Source of the DNA: Bacteroidales bacterium
GTDB taxonomy: Bacteria; Bacteroidota; Bacteroidia; Bacteroidales; Bacteroidaceae
DNA length: 64,000 bases
Reading direction: 5' to 3'
NCBI GenBank assembly: GCA_015060885.1
Contig: SUXO01000005.1
Location: 17,145 to 81,144, forward strand
The notes under the pieces were generated by a model. That model made no database searches, had not been told where the DNA came from, and worked only from the letters and a program-made list of their open reading frames with translations. Both the position numbers and the translations under genes were made by a program. Each line of letters starts with the position of its first letter. Positions within the stretch are counted from its first letter, which is position 1. Below, piece by piece: positions 34,323-43,875 of this stretch.

Positions 34323-35396
34323 ATGAACGGCTTTTCGCAAACCGACAAAATCTATATGCAGCGTTGCTTGCAGCTCGCACGTTGCGCCGCGGGTGGAACT
34401 TCGCCCAATCCGGTGGTGGGTGCGGTTATAGTATGTGATGGCCGCATAATTGGAGAGGGGTATCACATACGTGCCGGTGAACCGCACGCCGAGGTTAATG
34501 CTGTTAATTCGGTAAAGGAAAATGACAAATGCCTGCTTGTGCGTTCCACCATTTATGTTAGTCTGGAACCCTGTTCGCATTATGGAAAAACACCCCCTTG
34601 TGCCGATATGATAATATCTTGCGGCATACCCCGTGTGGTGATAGCAATTACCGATACCAATTCGCAAGTCAATGGTGGCGGCATTGCCAGGTTGCGTGCC
34701 GCCGGGGTTGATGTTGTGGTGGGAGTTATGCGTGACGAAGCCTCTTGTATAAATAGAAATTTCTTTACATATCACGGGCAAGGCCGCCCGCGTGTTATTC
34801 TCAAATGGGCCGAAAGTGCCGACGGCTTTATCGACATCAAGCGCGATGATTCATCGGTGCCGCCACTGCAAATTTCAACACCGCTCTCACGTGTTGCAGT
34901 CCATAAACTGCGTTCGCGTTGCGATGCAATACTTGTGGGTACTCGTACTGCGTTGCTCGATAATCCCGCGTTGGATGTTCGTTGGTGGTGTGGCCGTTCG
35001 CCGTTGAGGCTGGTCATCGACAAGGATAGTTCATTGCCCAAGTCGCTCAAAATCTTCGACGGTACTTTGCCCACGATTGTGTTTACGGCGAGTCCCGGTA
35101 GCTTTATGAATGGTGTGGAACAGGTGGTGCTCGATTTTTCGAGTGATATACTTCCGCAAATCCTTGCTTTCCTTCATTCTCGCAAGGTGCAGAGCCTTCT
35201 TGTCGAGGGCGGTGCCACGCTATTGCAAAGCTTTATCGATGCATCCCTTTGGGACGAGGCACGTGTCGAGCGCAATCCCTCTCTCTATGCAGGTGGCGGG
35301 GTGGCAGCCCCCTCTCTTCCGGCCGCCTTGCGAGTGCTGGAAAGTTCAGTCGGAGGTAACGAAATTGCGTTTTGTTATCCCAAAAATCACATATAA
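34323..35396 (+). CDS. ribD: bifunctional riboflavin deaminase/reductase RibD
   Basis: 357 residues. The N-terminal deaminase half (about 1-150) has the zinc site EPHAEVNAV and EPCSHYGKTPPCADMI; the reductase half (about 155-357) has RVILKWAESADGFID, DNPALDVRWW and LLVEGGATLLQSFI, which bind NADPH and the ribitylated pyrimidine. It carries out the second and third steps of riboflavin synthesis. Other rib genes are not next to it. The start is an ATG with a -7 box 30 bp upstream. Confidence 0.96.
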   Translation: MNGFSQTDKIYMQRCLQLARCAAGGTSPNPVVGAVIVCDGRIIGEGYHIRAGEPHAEVNAVNSVKENDKCLLVRSTIYVSLEPCSHYGKTPPCADMIISCGIPRVVIAITDTNSQVNGGGIARLRAAGVDVVVGVMRDEASCINRNFFTYHGQGRPRVILKWAESADGFIDIKRDDSSVPPLQISTPLSRVAVHKLRSRCDAILVGTRTALLDNPALDVRWWCGRSPLRLVIDKDSSLPKSLKIFDGTLPTIVFTASPGSFMNGVEQVVLDFSSDILPQILAFLHSRKVQSLLVEGGATLLQSFIDASLWDEARVERNPSLYAGGGVAAPSLPAALRVLESSVGGNEIAFCYPKNHI

Positions 35397-35451
35397 ATTA
35401 TAAAATATTATAAATAACGCGCGAAAAGTGGGTGAAACCGAAAAATGTTGC

Positions 35452-35459
35452 TAATTTTG
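35452..35459 (+). promoter_or_regulatory. -7 box (TAATTTTG)
   Basis: Exact TAnnTTTG match 29 bp before the ATG at 35488, so the lipoprotein gene and the envelope genes behind it may have their own promoter. Confidence 0.5.
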
Positions 35460-35487
35460 TAGATTGAATATCAGTATCAAAAAAACT

Positions 35488-36852
35488 ATGAGAAAAAACA
35501 TAGCAACATATTTGGCTCTCTTTTCGCTTATTTTCGTTGGCGCATCGTGCAGCAGTAGCGATGACGAAACAGCAACAACAGGCGGAACTCCTTATGCCTA
35601 TGCCTACGCATTCAGTATCGGCAATATAAAATCGCCTTTCCACGGTTTTACCGTGGAGGGGAAGGATACCATTGTGGAAAAAATCGTATCGGGCGATGAG
35701 TTCAAGTTTGTGATAGACCAGAAGGCGAAAGAGATATACAATGTCGATTCGCTCAAATACGGCACCCGTGTCGACAAGGTCGTTTCCTACCTCTCTTGCA
35801 GCGGAGTACCTTTCCGTTACGATGCAGCTTTGGGCTCCTATGCCTATTTTTCATCTACCGACTCTGTCGATTTTACCTCACCGGTAAATGTATGTATCAC
35901 ATCGTCTGACGGAACTTACAACAACTATTACACAATTAAACTGAATGTCCACAAGGTTGACCCTGACCTTATGGTCTGGGATCTTTTCACCGGTGCCGCA
36001 CTCGACAATATGTCGCCAGTGAAAATATTCGAGAAGGGTGGTGAAATCTATGTTTTCGGAACCGATGACGCAGGGAATGCTGTTGTTGCCGTGGCGGCTG
36101 ATGCCGAGGCATCAGCGTGGAACCGCATCACTTTGTCGGCACCTGCACAGTGCGACCTCTCTTCGTTGCAGCTGTTCGGTGACAAGTTCTATATGCTGGC
36201 TTCGGGCGATGTATATGAGTCGGGCGATGCGCAGGCGTGGGTGTCGGCTTCGACGGGCAACAGTTTTGTGTCGCTTTTTGCTGTTTCCGATGGCGGAACG
36301 AAAATGTGGGCGGCCACTGCCGACAATATCTTCTACACCACCGATGGTGTAACGTTCTTGCAGTCGGAGCCGCTGTCGGGCGATTTCCCGGTTTACGGTT
36401 GCAGTTCGGTCAACAGCACGTTGAGTACCAACGCTGCCATAACCCGTACAATCCTTATGGGCTTTACCGACAAGGAGAAGAGCGGCGAGGTGCAGGTATG
36501 GAGCAGGCTCTCAAACAGCGGCGAGTGGTACAAATATGAGTTCGGCGACAATAAATATACCTGTCCGCCATTCAAGGGCCTGGCCGTAGTCGGTTACGAC
36601 AAAGCAATGTATGCCTTTGGTGGTACAGCCGTAATTGGCGATGAAGAGGTGTTGCCGTTCAATAAGTTCTACATTTCACACGATAATGGAGTGGTGTGGA
36701 AACCCTGTACCGACTATGCAGTGTCGCTGCCTGCCGAGCTTAAAGGCCGTGACGTGCCTTTTGCGGCAACGGTGTCACAGGATAACTATATGTGGATAGC
36801 GGTTCCAGGCGCAGCATGGAGAGGCAGAATAAACCGTTTGGGCTTTAAATAA
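35488..36852 (+). CDS. DUF6242-like lipoprotein with beta-propeller-type repeats
   Basis: 454 residues from the ATG at 35488, which gives a clean lipoprotein signal (LIFVGASCSSSDDE); an ATG eight codons earlier is less likely. After an N-terminal beta region (about 30-160), a series of blades alternates measured-value sentences such as WAATADNIFYTTDGVTF, YVFGTDDAGN and YAFGGTAVIG, like Kelch/exo-alpha-sialidase or photosynthesis-stability-type propellers. I recall this family (DUF6242) as a common neighbour of the PorG-like gene, and it stands 15 bp before one here. Function is unknown; surface or periplasmic scaffold in the type IX or Bam context is inference. Confidence 0.7.
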   Translation: MRKNIATYLALFSLIFVGASCSSSDDETATTGGTPYAYAYAFSIGNIKSPFHGFTVEGKDTIVEKIVSGDEFKFVIDQKAKEIYNVDSLKYGTRVDKVVSYLSCSGVPFRYDAALGSYAYFSSTDSVDFTSPVNVCITSSDGTYNNYYTIKLNVHKVDPDLMVWDLFTGAALDNMSPVKIFEKGGEIYVFGTDDAGNAVVAVAADAEASAWNRITLSAPAQCDLSSLQLFGDKFYMLASGDVYESGDAQAWVSASTGNSFVSLFAVSDGGTKMWAATADNIFYTTDGVTFLQSEPLSGDFPVYGCSSVNSTLSTNAAITRTILMGFTDKEKSGEVQVWSRLSNSGEWYKYEFGDNKYTCPPFKGLAVVGYDKAMYAFGGTAVIGDEEVLPFNKFYISHDNGVVWKPCTDYAVSLPAELKGRDVPFAATVSQDNYMWIAVPGAAWRGRINRLGFK

Positions 36853-36867
36853 AAGTTACGCAATTAT

Positions 36868-37569
36868 ATGAGAAACACCTGTTTGTGTAAGATAGTTCTA
36901 CTGCTTGCCGTGGTTGTCGGTTTTTCGTCTGCAACCAGGGCCGACGACCTCGAATACAGAATGGAGGTGGGCGGAATGCTGGGCGTTTCAAGCTACTACG
37001 GCGATGCCAATTATAGCGGACTGTTCAACAATATGAACATAATGGGAAGCGTTGCAGGAAGATACAATTTTAACCCACGAATGGCTTTGAAAGCCAATCT
37101 GGCCATTGGCAAGATATCGGGCAACACAGCCGATGGCGACAACCGTTTCCCCGGTGGCGATATAGAATTCAGCCGCTCGATATACGACCTTTCGGTGCAG
37201 TTCGAGTGTAACTTTTTTGCCTACGGCTATGGAGCTGCATACAAGGGCACACGCAGGCTCACCCCCTATATCTGCGGAGGTTTGGGAGCAACGTTCGCGC
37301 CGGAACCTTATGAAAGCGTGTTTGCCGTGAACATTCCCCTGGGTGTCGGCGTTAAATATAAATTTGCCCCCCGTTGGAATGCCGGTTGCGAGCTTACGTA
37401 CCACTTCACCTTCTCGGACAATCTTGATGTCGTGAGCGAGCAGCAGCCGATGCTTAGCGACCCATACGGGATAAAGAGCAGCGGAATGAAGAACAAGGAC
37501 AGCTTCTCGTTCTTCTCGGTATTCATAACGTATGATATATTCCCAAAATACAGAAAGTGCAACAATTGA
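36868..37569 (+). CDS. PorG-like outer membrane protein (DUF6089)
   Basis: 233 residues. Signal peptide (about 1-25, ending SATRADD), then an eight-stranded barrel pattern: [54 protein letters not shown] and [14 protein letters not shown], ending [11 protein letters not shown] with following residues. DUF6089/PorG is a needed type IX secretion part that contacts the PorL-M and PorK-N ring. In this phylum it is regularly followed by uppS and bamA, as here. True PorG versus a paralogue cannot be told by eye. Confidence 0.82.
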   Translation: MRNTCLCKIVLLLAVVVGFSSATRADDLEYRMEVGGMLGVSSYYGDANYSGLFNNMNIMGSVAGRYNFNPRMALKANLAIGKISGNTADGDNRFPGGDIEFSRSIYDLSVQFECNFFAYGYGAAYKGTRRLTPYICGGLGATFAPEPYESVFAVNIPLGVGVKYKFAPRWNAGCELTYHFTFSDNLDVVSEQQPMLSDPYGIKSSGMKNKDSFSFFSVFITYDIFPKYRKCNN

Positions 37570-37594
37570 TAAAACACTCCAAAAAGAACACAAT

Positions 37595-38332
37595 ATGAAC
37601 TATTCAGAACTTGTAAACAAAGAGAATGTTCCCCAACATATAGCGATAATAATGGATGGCAACGGCCGTTGGGCGCAAATGCGTGGCCTCGACCGCTCAC
37701 AAGGGCACCAGGCCGGAGCTGCAACAGTGCGACAGCTTGTCGAGGATGCATTGAAACTTGGTGTGAAATATCTTACACTCTACACCTTCTCCACCGAGAA
37801 CTGGAAACGTCCCCAGGCCGAAGTGGCAGCTTTGATGGCCCTTCTGTTCGAGTCTATCGAGGAGGAACTGTTTGTAAAGAATAATGTTGCCTTCCGCATA
37901 ATAGGCGATTTGGAGAAGTTGCCGCAGAATGTCCGTGAGCGTCTCGAAGCCTGTATGGAGCGTACAGCAAAGAACGACAGCATGACACTCGTGCTTGCGT
38001 TGAGCTACTCTTCGAAATGGGAGATTGTCGAGGCTGTGCGCAATATTGCATCGCAGGTAAAGAGCGGTTCCCTTGCGCCCGAAGATATCAATGATGAACT
38101 TATCTCTTCGGAACTCTCAACCTCCTTTATGCCAGACCCGGACCTGCTCATACGCACCGGCAAGGAGCAACGTTTGAGCAACTTCCTGTTGTGGCAGTGT
38201 GCATATTCCGAATTCTATTTCACCGAGGTCCTGTGGCCCGACTTCGACAACGAGGAGCTCTGCAAGGCTGTGTGCGAATACCAGAAACGTCAGCGCCGAT
38301 ACGGCTTGACCGGTGAACAGGTTAGTAAATGA
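37595..38332 (+). CDS. uppS: isoprenyl (undecaprenyl) diphosphate synthase
   Basis: 245 residues from the ATG at 37595 (MNYSELVNK); an earlier ATG at 37532 lies inside the preceding gene. Motifs: [14 protein letters not shown] (catalytic Asp), [27 protein letters not shown] and [16 protein letters not shown], with WPDF near the end. It builds the C55 carrier lipid for peptidoglycan and lipopolysaccharide. Its stop overlaps a possible bamA start (ATGA), so translation is coupled. Confidence 0.97.
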   Translation: MNYSELVNKENVPQHIAIIMDGNGRWAQMRGLDRSQGHQAGAATVRQLVEDALKLGVKYLTLYTFSTENWKRPQAEVAALMALLFESIEEELFVKNNVAFRIIGDLEKLPQNVRERLEACMERTAKNDSMTLVLALSYSSKWEIVEAVRNIASQVKSGSLAPEDINDELISSELSTSFMPDPDLLIRTGKEQRLSNFLLWQCAYSEFYFTEVLWPDFDNEELCKAVCEYQKRQRRYGLTGEQVSK

Positions 38333-40986
38333 TAACAGTAGTAAAAATGAAATACCTATCGTTTTTAAAGGCTATCTTGGTAATGTTGCCTATGTTTGCA
38401 GTGTTGCAGGCATCGGCGCAGAAAACGGTTGTGAAACCGACAATACTATACACCGACACCCCCCATACCTACACGATTGGCGGCATCAACCTCACAGGTG
38501 TCGACAATTATGAACCCTATGTGATAATAGGAATATCGGGCCTTTCGGTGGGCGATGTAATAGAGGTTCCTGGCGATGCCATAACCACCGCTGTAAAGAA
38601 CTTCTGGAACCACGGCCTTTTTGCCGACGTGAGCATCGAAGCCGACAGTATCATCGGTGACAAGATATATCTTGGTGTAAACCTGCGCCAGCGTCCCCGC
38701 ATCTCTCAAATAAACTACAACGGAATGAAGAAGGGCGAGCGCGAGGATATGGAATTGAAACTCAATCTGCGCAAAGGAAACCAGATAACCCCCAATATGG
38801 TCGACCGTGCCACACAGGTAATGAAAAGCTATTTCGAGGAGAAAGGCTATCGCAACGCCGACATCTTCATAAACCAACGCCCCGATGTCACAGCCGACAA
38901 CCAGGTCATTGTCGACATAAATGTTGACAAGAAAGAGAAGGTGAAAATTCACCGCATATATATAAACGGGGTAGAAGAGGTGCCTTTGAGAAAGATAAAG
39001 TATGCAATGAAGAGCCGTGAAAAGACACGCCTCAATACCCTCTACAATACAATATTCCGTAAAAAAAGGTTCCTCCCCGAACAGTATGCCGAAGACAAGG
39101 AGAATATCCTTTCGCGTTATGCCGAACTCGGATATCGCGACGCACGCATAATTTCGGACAGTGTGGTGCCATACAACGACAAGAGTGTCGATATATACAT
39201 AAACATAGAAGAGGGCAACAAATATCACCTGCGCAGCATAAAGTGGGTGGGTAACAGCGTCTTCTCAACCGCTTATCTCGATTTTCTTTTGCGTCTGAAA
39301 CCCGGTGATGTATATAACCAGACCGAACTCGACAAACGCCTCTTCACCGACGACGACGGTGTGAAGAACGAATACTACAATCGCGGATATGTATTCTTTG
39401 AGATACTGCCCATTGAAGTGAGTGTTGAAAACGACTCAATCGACCTGGAACTCCGTATGTCGGAGGGCGCACAGGCAACCATCGACAGGGTGCGTATCAC
39501 CGGTAACGACCGCCTTTACGAAGAGGTGGTGCGCCGTGAGCTGCGTACAATCCCCGGTAACCTCTTCTCTATGGTTGCTCTCGAACGCTCATATCGTGAG
39601 ATTGCCAACCTGGGACATTTTAACCCCGAAACCATAAAGCCCGATGTACTTCCCAACCGCGAGTCGGGTACCGTTGACATAAACTGGGGCCTGGAATCGA
39701 AAAGCAGCGACCAGATAGAACTCTCGGCAGGATACGGGCAGACAGGTATCATAGGCAAGCTCTCATTGAAGCTCACAAACTTCTCCATGCGTAACCTCTT
39801 CCGCAAGGATGCCATACGCCGCGGTATAATACCGCAGGGCGACGGGCAGACCGTGACATTGAGCGCACAGTCCAACGGTAAATATTACCAGGCTTACAGC
39901 ATCTCGTTCTTCGACCCCTGGTTCGGCCGCAAGCGTCCCAACTCATTCTCGGTTTCGGCCTTTATGTCGATACAGACCGACGTTGCCGACAGCTACTACA
40001 ACTCGGCCTACTACAACAATTACAACAACTACCTCTATGGCTATGGCAACTACAACAACTATGGCTATGGGTATAACAATATGGCATCGTACTACGACCC
40101 CGATAAGTATATAAAGATGTATGGCTTCTCCATTGGATGGGGCCGTCGTTTGAAGTGGCCCGATGACCACTTCTCGCTCTCGGCCGAGCTTAACTACCAG
40201 CTCTACTCGTTGAAGGACTGGCAGTACTTCCTCATCTCCAACGGCAATTGCAACAACATAAACCTCTCGGTAACATTGGCCCGTAACTCGATAGACAACC
40301 CGTTGTATCCCCGTCAGGGTTCGGAATTCTCGTTCCAGACATCGGTTACGCCTCCCTATTCGCTGTTCGACGGAAAGGATTATGCCTCGCTCGCCAACAA
40401 CCCCAAGAGCCCTTCGTACAAGGCCGAACTGCGCGACAAGCATAAATGGATAGAGTACTATAAGTTCAAATTCCGTAGCAAGACATACACCTCGCTCACA
40501 AGCGGCAAGCACAACCTTGTGCTTATGACACGTGCCGACTTCGGTATCCTCGGCAGTTTCGACAAGAACAAGAAATCGCCATTTGAAACCTTCTATATGG
40601 GCGGTGACGGTATGAGCGGAAGCTATTCCTACAACTATGCAACCGATATGGTTGCCCTGCGCGGTTATGAGAACGGCAGCCTCACCCCATACGGTTACGA
40701 GGGTTATGCCTACGCACGCATCGGTCTTGAATTGCGTTATCCCTTTATGCTGCAACCCTCTACCACCATTTACGGCTTGGCATTCGTTGAGGGAGGAAAT
40801 GCCTGGAACGACGCATCGAAATTCAATTTCTTCGACCTTAAACGCAGTGCCGGTGTAGGTATACGTGTATTCTTGCAGATGATTGGTCTGCTCGGTCTTG
40901 ACTGGGCATACGGTTTCGACGATGTTTTCGGTTCAACCCAGTACAGCGGCAGTCACTTCCACTTTATTTTAGGACAGGAGTTTTAA
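38329..40986 (+). CDS. bamA: outer membrane protein assembly factor BamA
   Basis: 885 residues. The ATG at 38329 overlaps the uppS stop; the ATG at 38347 gives a neater signal peptide ([19 protein letters not shown], ending ASAQ). Five POTRA domains follow (about 40-460; for example [30 protein letters not shown]), then an Omp85 barrel (about 480-885) with [25 protein letters not shown], the conserved loop region carrying the RGY motif, and a terminal Phe in FHFILGQEF. It inserts barrel proteins into the outer membrane. Odd: about residues 550-590 hold a Tyr/Asn/Gly-rich stretch ([18 protein letters not shown]), probably a surface loop insert. Confidence 0.96.
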   Translation: MITVVKMKYLSFLKAILVMLPMFAVLQASAQKTVVKPTILYTDTPHTYTIGGINLTGVDNYEPYVIIGISGLSVGDVIEVPGDAITTAVKNFWNHGLFADVSIEADSIIGDKIYLGVNLRQRPRISQINYNGMKKGEREDMELKLNLRKGNQITPNMVDRATQVMKSYFEEKGYRNADIFINQRPDVTADNQVIVDINVDKKEKVKIHRIYINGVEEVPLRKIKYAMKSREKTRLNTLYNTIFRKKRFLPEQYAEDKENILSRYAELGYRDARIISDSVVPYNDKSVDIYINIEEGNKYHLRSIKWVGNSVFSTAYLDFLLRLKPGDVYNQTELDKRLFTDDDGVKNEYYNRGYVFFEILPIEVSVENDSIDLELRMSEGAQATIDRVRITGNDRLYEEVVRRELRTIPGNLFSMVALERSYREIANLGHFNPETIKPDVLPNRESGTVDINWGLESKSSDQIELSAGYGQTGIIGKLSLKLTNFSMRNLFRKDAIRRGIIPQGDGQTVTLSAQSNGKYYQAYSISFFDPWFGRKRPNSFSVSAFMSIQTDVADSYYNSAYYNNYNNYLYGYGNYNNYGYGYNNMASYYDPDKYIKMYGFSIGWGRRLKWPDDHFSLSAELNYQLYSLKDWQYFLISNGNCNNINLSVTLARNSIDNPLYPRQGSEFSFQTSVTPPYSLFDGKDYASLANNPKSPSYKAELRDKHKWIEYYKFKFRSKTYTSLTSGKHNLVLMTRADFGILGSFDKNKKSPFETFYMGGDGMSGSYSYNYATDMVALRGYENGSLTPYGYEGYAYARIGLELRYPFMLQPSTTIYGLAFVEGGNAWNDASKFNFFDLKRSAGVGIRVFLQMIGLLGLDWAYGFDDVFGSTQYSGSHFHFILGQEF

Positions 40987-41003
40987 TATAAAAAGATATT
41001 GTT

Positions 41004-41519
41004 ATGAAAAGATTATATGCATTCGCAATAGTGGCATTGCTTGCAGTGACAGGCGTGCAGGCGCAGAAATTTGCCCTTATAGATATGGAGTATATATTGA
41101 AGAATATACCCGCCTATGAGCGTGCCAACGAGCAGATGTCGCAGCAATCCAAAAGATGGCAGAGCGAGATTGACGAGCTTGTGCAGAGTGCCGAAGAGCT
41201 TTACAAGAAATACCAGAGCGAGTCGGCCTTCCTCTCCGACGAGCAACGCATAGAGCGCGAGGAGGAGATACTTGCCAAGGAGAAAGAGGCAAGCGAGCTC
41301 AAACGGCTCTATTTCGGTCCCAACGGCGAGCTCTTCAAGAAGCGCGAGAGTCTTATGGCACCCATTCAGGACGAAATATACAACGCCGTGAAGGAGGTGT
41401 GCGAGGTGAAGAAGTATTCAATGGTCATCGACCGCGCCTCGGCAGCAAGCATCATATATGCCACCCCAAAGGTGGATATAAGCAACGAGGTGCTATCCAA
41501 ACTTGGTTATTCAAATTAA
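41004..41519 (+). CDS. OmpH/Skp-family periplasmic chaperone (paralogue 1)
   Basis: 171 residues. Signal peptide (about 1-20, ending GVQAQ), then the OmpH start FALIDMEYILKNIPAYERANEQM and a long coiled coil rich in Glu/Lys (about 45-125), closing with EVKKYSMVIDRASAASIIYA. Skp trimers hold unfolded outer membrane proteins and hand them to BamA, which is encoded 17 bp upstream. The first of three such genes in a row. Confidence 0.9.
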   Translation: MKRLYAFAIVALLAVTGVQAQKFALIDMEYILKNIPAYERANEQMSQQSKRWQSEIDELVQSAEELYKKYQSESAFLSDEQRIEREEEILAKEKEASELKRLYFGPNGELFKKRESLMAPIQDEIYNAVKEVCEVKKYSMVIDRASAASIIYATPKVDISNEVLSKLGYSN

Positions 41520-41609
41520 ATGGCTACCTTTGTATCCTTGTATATCGGCTGTTGTGGCATCCGCGCCAAAAAACAGTCTTTCTAATGTAAACCATAAAAT
41601 AATAATAAA

Positions 41610-42113
41610 ATGAAAAAAGTACTTATTCTATTTTTGATTTTGGCTCCTATGAGCCTCTTCGCACAGAAGTTCGGTTATGTAAACGCACCCGAAATTGCAC
41701 AGCAGATGCCCGAATTTACAAAGGCACAGAACGAGTTGCAGACATTGCAGAAACAGTATGCCGACGAGTTTGAGCGTCTTCGTACAGAACTCGAAAAGAA
41801 GGGTGTTGCCTTTGAGCAGGTGAAGGACTCGCTTCCCGCCAATATTCTAAAACGTCGCGAAGCAGAGTTGCAGGACCTCTACACACGCTTGCAGCAGTAT
41901 GAGCAGGAGAGCTATCAGAACCTGCAACAGGCACAGCAGACCAAGTTGGCCGAAGTGAACAACATATTGCAGACAGCTATCCAGGCAGTAGGTCGTGAGG
42001 GCGGTTACATCTGTGTTTTCGACATCACAGCCGGCATCCCCTACATAAGCGAGACACTTTGCGACAACCTCGATGCAAAAGTCAAGGCAAAGCTTGGTAT
42101 AAGCGCGAAATAA
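41610..42113 (+). CDS. OmpH/Skp-family periplasmic chaperone (paralogue 2)
   Basis: 167 residues with signal peptide (about 1-19, ending MSLFAQ), OmpH start FGYVNAPEIAQQMPEFTKAQ and a Gln-rich coiled coil (about 40-125), ending DITAGIPYISETLCDNLDAK. Same family as the preceding and following genes; about 90 bp after paralogue 1. Trimeric chaperone for outer membrane proteins is the expected role. The coiled coil is richer in Gln than in paralogue 1, so cargo or partner choice may differ. Confidence 0.9.
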   Translation: MKKVLILFLILAPMSLFAQKFGYVNAPEIAQQMPEFTKAQNELQTLQKQYADEFERLRTELEKKGVAFEQVKDSLPANILKRREAELQDLYTRLQQYEQESYQNLQQAQQTKLAEVNNILQTAIQAVGREGGYICVFDITAGIPYISETLCDNLDAKVKAKLGISAK

Positions 42114-42190
42114 GATTACATACAAAGGCAATGAGGGGGAATAAGAACTATTCCCCTTTACCTTTTTAATAATATACAAAAAGAGAGAAG

Positions 42191-42937
42191 ATGCGTAAAT
42201 TCTTGTTTATCCTTCTGTTCGTGCCCGCACTCCTGTGTGCGCAGCCCGCTCAGTTCGGCTTTTTCAGCTTGAAGGCTGTAATGGAGGAATTGCCCGAATA
42301 CACCGAGGCACAGAACAATTATAACTCACTCCTTGAACTTTGCGATGCCGAGGTGGCATCGGGCGAGGAGGTGCTCACCCGCGCCTATGTATCGTTTCTC
42401 GACGGGCAAAGCACCTTCCCCGAACCAATCTTGCGTAAACGCCAAAAGGAGTTACAAGACCTTGTAGACCGCAATGTGGTTCTTCGTGACCAGCTGAAAG
42501 TGTGGCTCGAACAGGCCCACGATTCCCTTTTTGCCCCCATTCTGCTCAACGTGGATATGGCAGTAGAGCGTGTGTGCCTGCACAAGGAACTTGCCTATGC
42601 GGTAGACACCGACAAGGAGGCCTACCGTTATGTAAACCCCAATTTCGGTGTGGATATAACCGAGCTGGTTATTAAAGAGGTTGTGTCACCCGGCGCTCTT
42701 CAAGCCGAGGAGGGGGAAAAACTCTTCACAGGCGGCGAGCCTCTTGCCGAGGAGCAGCACTCCATTGAAGAGGCGGTAGCCGAAGAAACACAGTCTGCCA
42801 CAGAAGAGCCTGTCGATGAAGAGATACAGTCGCCCGAAGAGGGTGCAGCCAACGAGGAGAAGGAGGCTGAAAAACCGGTAAAGGTGGATGTCATATTCTA
42901 CGGTGACGAAACAGAAAACTCCTCTGCTGCCGAATAG
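42191..42937 (+). CDS. OmpH/Skp-like protein with long acidic C-terminal extension (paralogue 3)
   Basis: 248 residues. Signal peptide (about 1-17, LFVPALLCAQP), OmpH-type start FGFFSLKAVMEELPEYTEAQ and the helical body to about residue 165; then about 80 residues rich in Glu, Ser, Pro and Ala (EEAVAEETQSATEE, EEIQSPEEGAANEEKEAEK) and a short basic/hydrophobic end KPVKVDVIFYGDE. The tail is absent from the two upstream paralogues. It lies 78 bp after paralogue 2 and 43 bp before murI. The body looks chaperone-like; the tail is probably disordered and may bind basic partners. Confidence 0.75.
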   Translation: MRKFLFILLFVPALLCAQPAQFGFFSLKAVMEELPEYTEAQNNYNSLLELCDAEVASGEEVLTRAYVSFLDGQSTFPEPILRKRQKELQDLVDRNVVLRDQLKVWLEQAHDSLFAPILLNVDMAVERVCLHKELAYAVDTDKEAYRYVNPNFGVDITELVIKEVVSPGALQAEEGEKLFTGGEPLAEEQHSIEEAVAEETQSATEEPVDEEIQSPEEGAANEEKEAEKPVKVDVIFYGDETENSSAAE

Positions 42938-42979
42938 CAAAGAGGTTAGGAGCTGTTTTAAACATAAAAAGCAATAATA

Positions 42980-43825
42980 ATGTCCGGCATAAAAGCACCT
43001 GTTGCGCCCGGCCCGATAGGAATCTTCGATTCGGGTTATGGCGGTCTTACAATATACCGCGAAATTGAGGAACTGTTGCCACAGTACGACTATCTGTACT
43101 TGGGCGACAATGCACGCACCCCCTATGGCACGCGCTCCTTCGATGTGGTGTACGAATTTACACGCCAGTGTGTGAAACATCTCTTTGCGCAAGGGTGTCA
43201 CCTTGTTATCCTGGCCTGCAACACAGCATCGGCAAAGGCGTTGCGCAGTATCCAGCAGGTCGACCTGCCGGTCATAGACCCCACCCGCAGAGTGCTGGGA
43301 ATAATACGCCCCACAGTGGAAACCATAGGCGATGTAACGGTGAGCCGTCACGTGGGTATATTGGCTACCGAGGGTACCATAAAGTCACACTCCTATCCTT
43401 TGGAGATACAGAAACTATACCCCGACATAGTTGTCAACGGGGAGGCTTGCCCAATGTGGGTTCCTTTGGTCGAAAACTGCGAGCATAACAGCCGTGGTGC
43501 CGACTACTTCGTAAAACGTCACGTGGACAACCTCTTGTCGCGCGACCCGCAGATTGATACCATAATTCTCGGCTGTACACACTACCCGATGCTCATTGAA
43601 AAGATAAGGCAGTTTGTGCCGGCCGGTGTCAGGATACTCACCCAGGGTGCAGCTGTGGCAGCATCGCTTAAAGACTATCTTGCCCGTCATCCCGAAATGG
43701 ATGCCCTCTGTTCAAAGGGTGGCGGAAGAGTTTTCTCCACAACCGAGTCGGACAACCGTTTCCGCGAGCAGGCCTCACGTTATCTTGAACAGCATATCGA
43801 TGTCGAACACGTAATATTGGAATGA
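42980..43825 (+). CDS. murI: glutamate racemase
   Basis: 281 residues. The two catalytic cysteines are seen in ILACNTASAKA and LGCTHYPML, and the start GIFDSGYGGLTIYREI plus GDNARTPYG is the family signature. It makes D-glutamate for peptidoglycan. It closes the plus-strand run bamA-ompH-ompH-ompH-murI, as is common in this phylum. The last codons and stop lie inside a long palindrome. Confidence 0.97.
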   Translation: MSGIKAPVAPGPIGIFDSGYGGLTIYREIEELLPQYDYLYLGDNARTPYGTRSFDVVYEFTRQCVKHLFAQGCHLVILACNTASAKALRSIQQVDLPVIDPTRRVLGIIRPTVETIGDVTVSRHVGILATEGTIKSHSYPLEIQKLYPDIVVNGEACPMWVPLVENCEHNSRGADYFVKRHVDNLLSRDPQIDTIILGCTHYPMLIEKIRQFVPAGVRILTQGAAVAASLKDYLARHPEMDALCSKGGGRVFSTTESDNRFREQASRYLEQHIDVEHVILE

Positions 43826-43865
43826 TAAAGGGGTGAGCATGTGCTCACCCCTTTATCATTCCAAT
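43816..43865. terminator. 50-nt palindrome over the murI stop codon
   Basis: Arms 43816-43839 and 43842-43865 pair over 24 consecutive bases without a mismatch, with only two central bases. It covers the last codons and the stop of murI and ends 11 bp before the stop of the convergent minus-strand permease gene. It is a bidirectional terminator candidate. Confidence 0.8.
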
Positions 43866-43875
43866 TATGTTGTTG

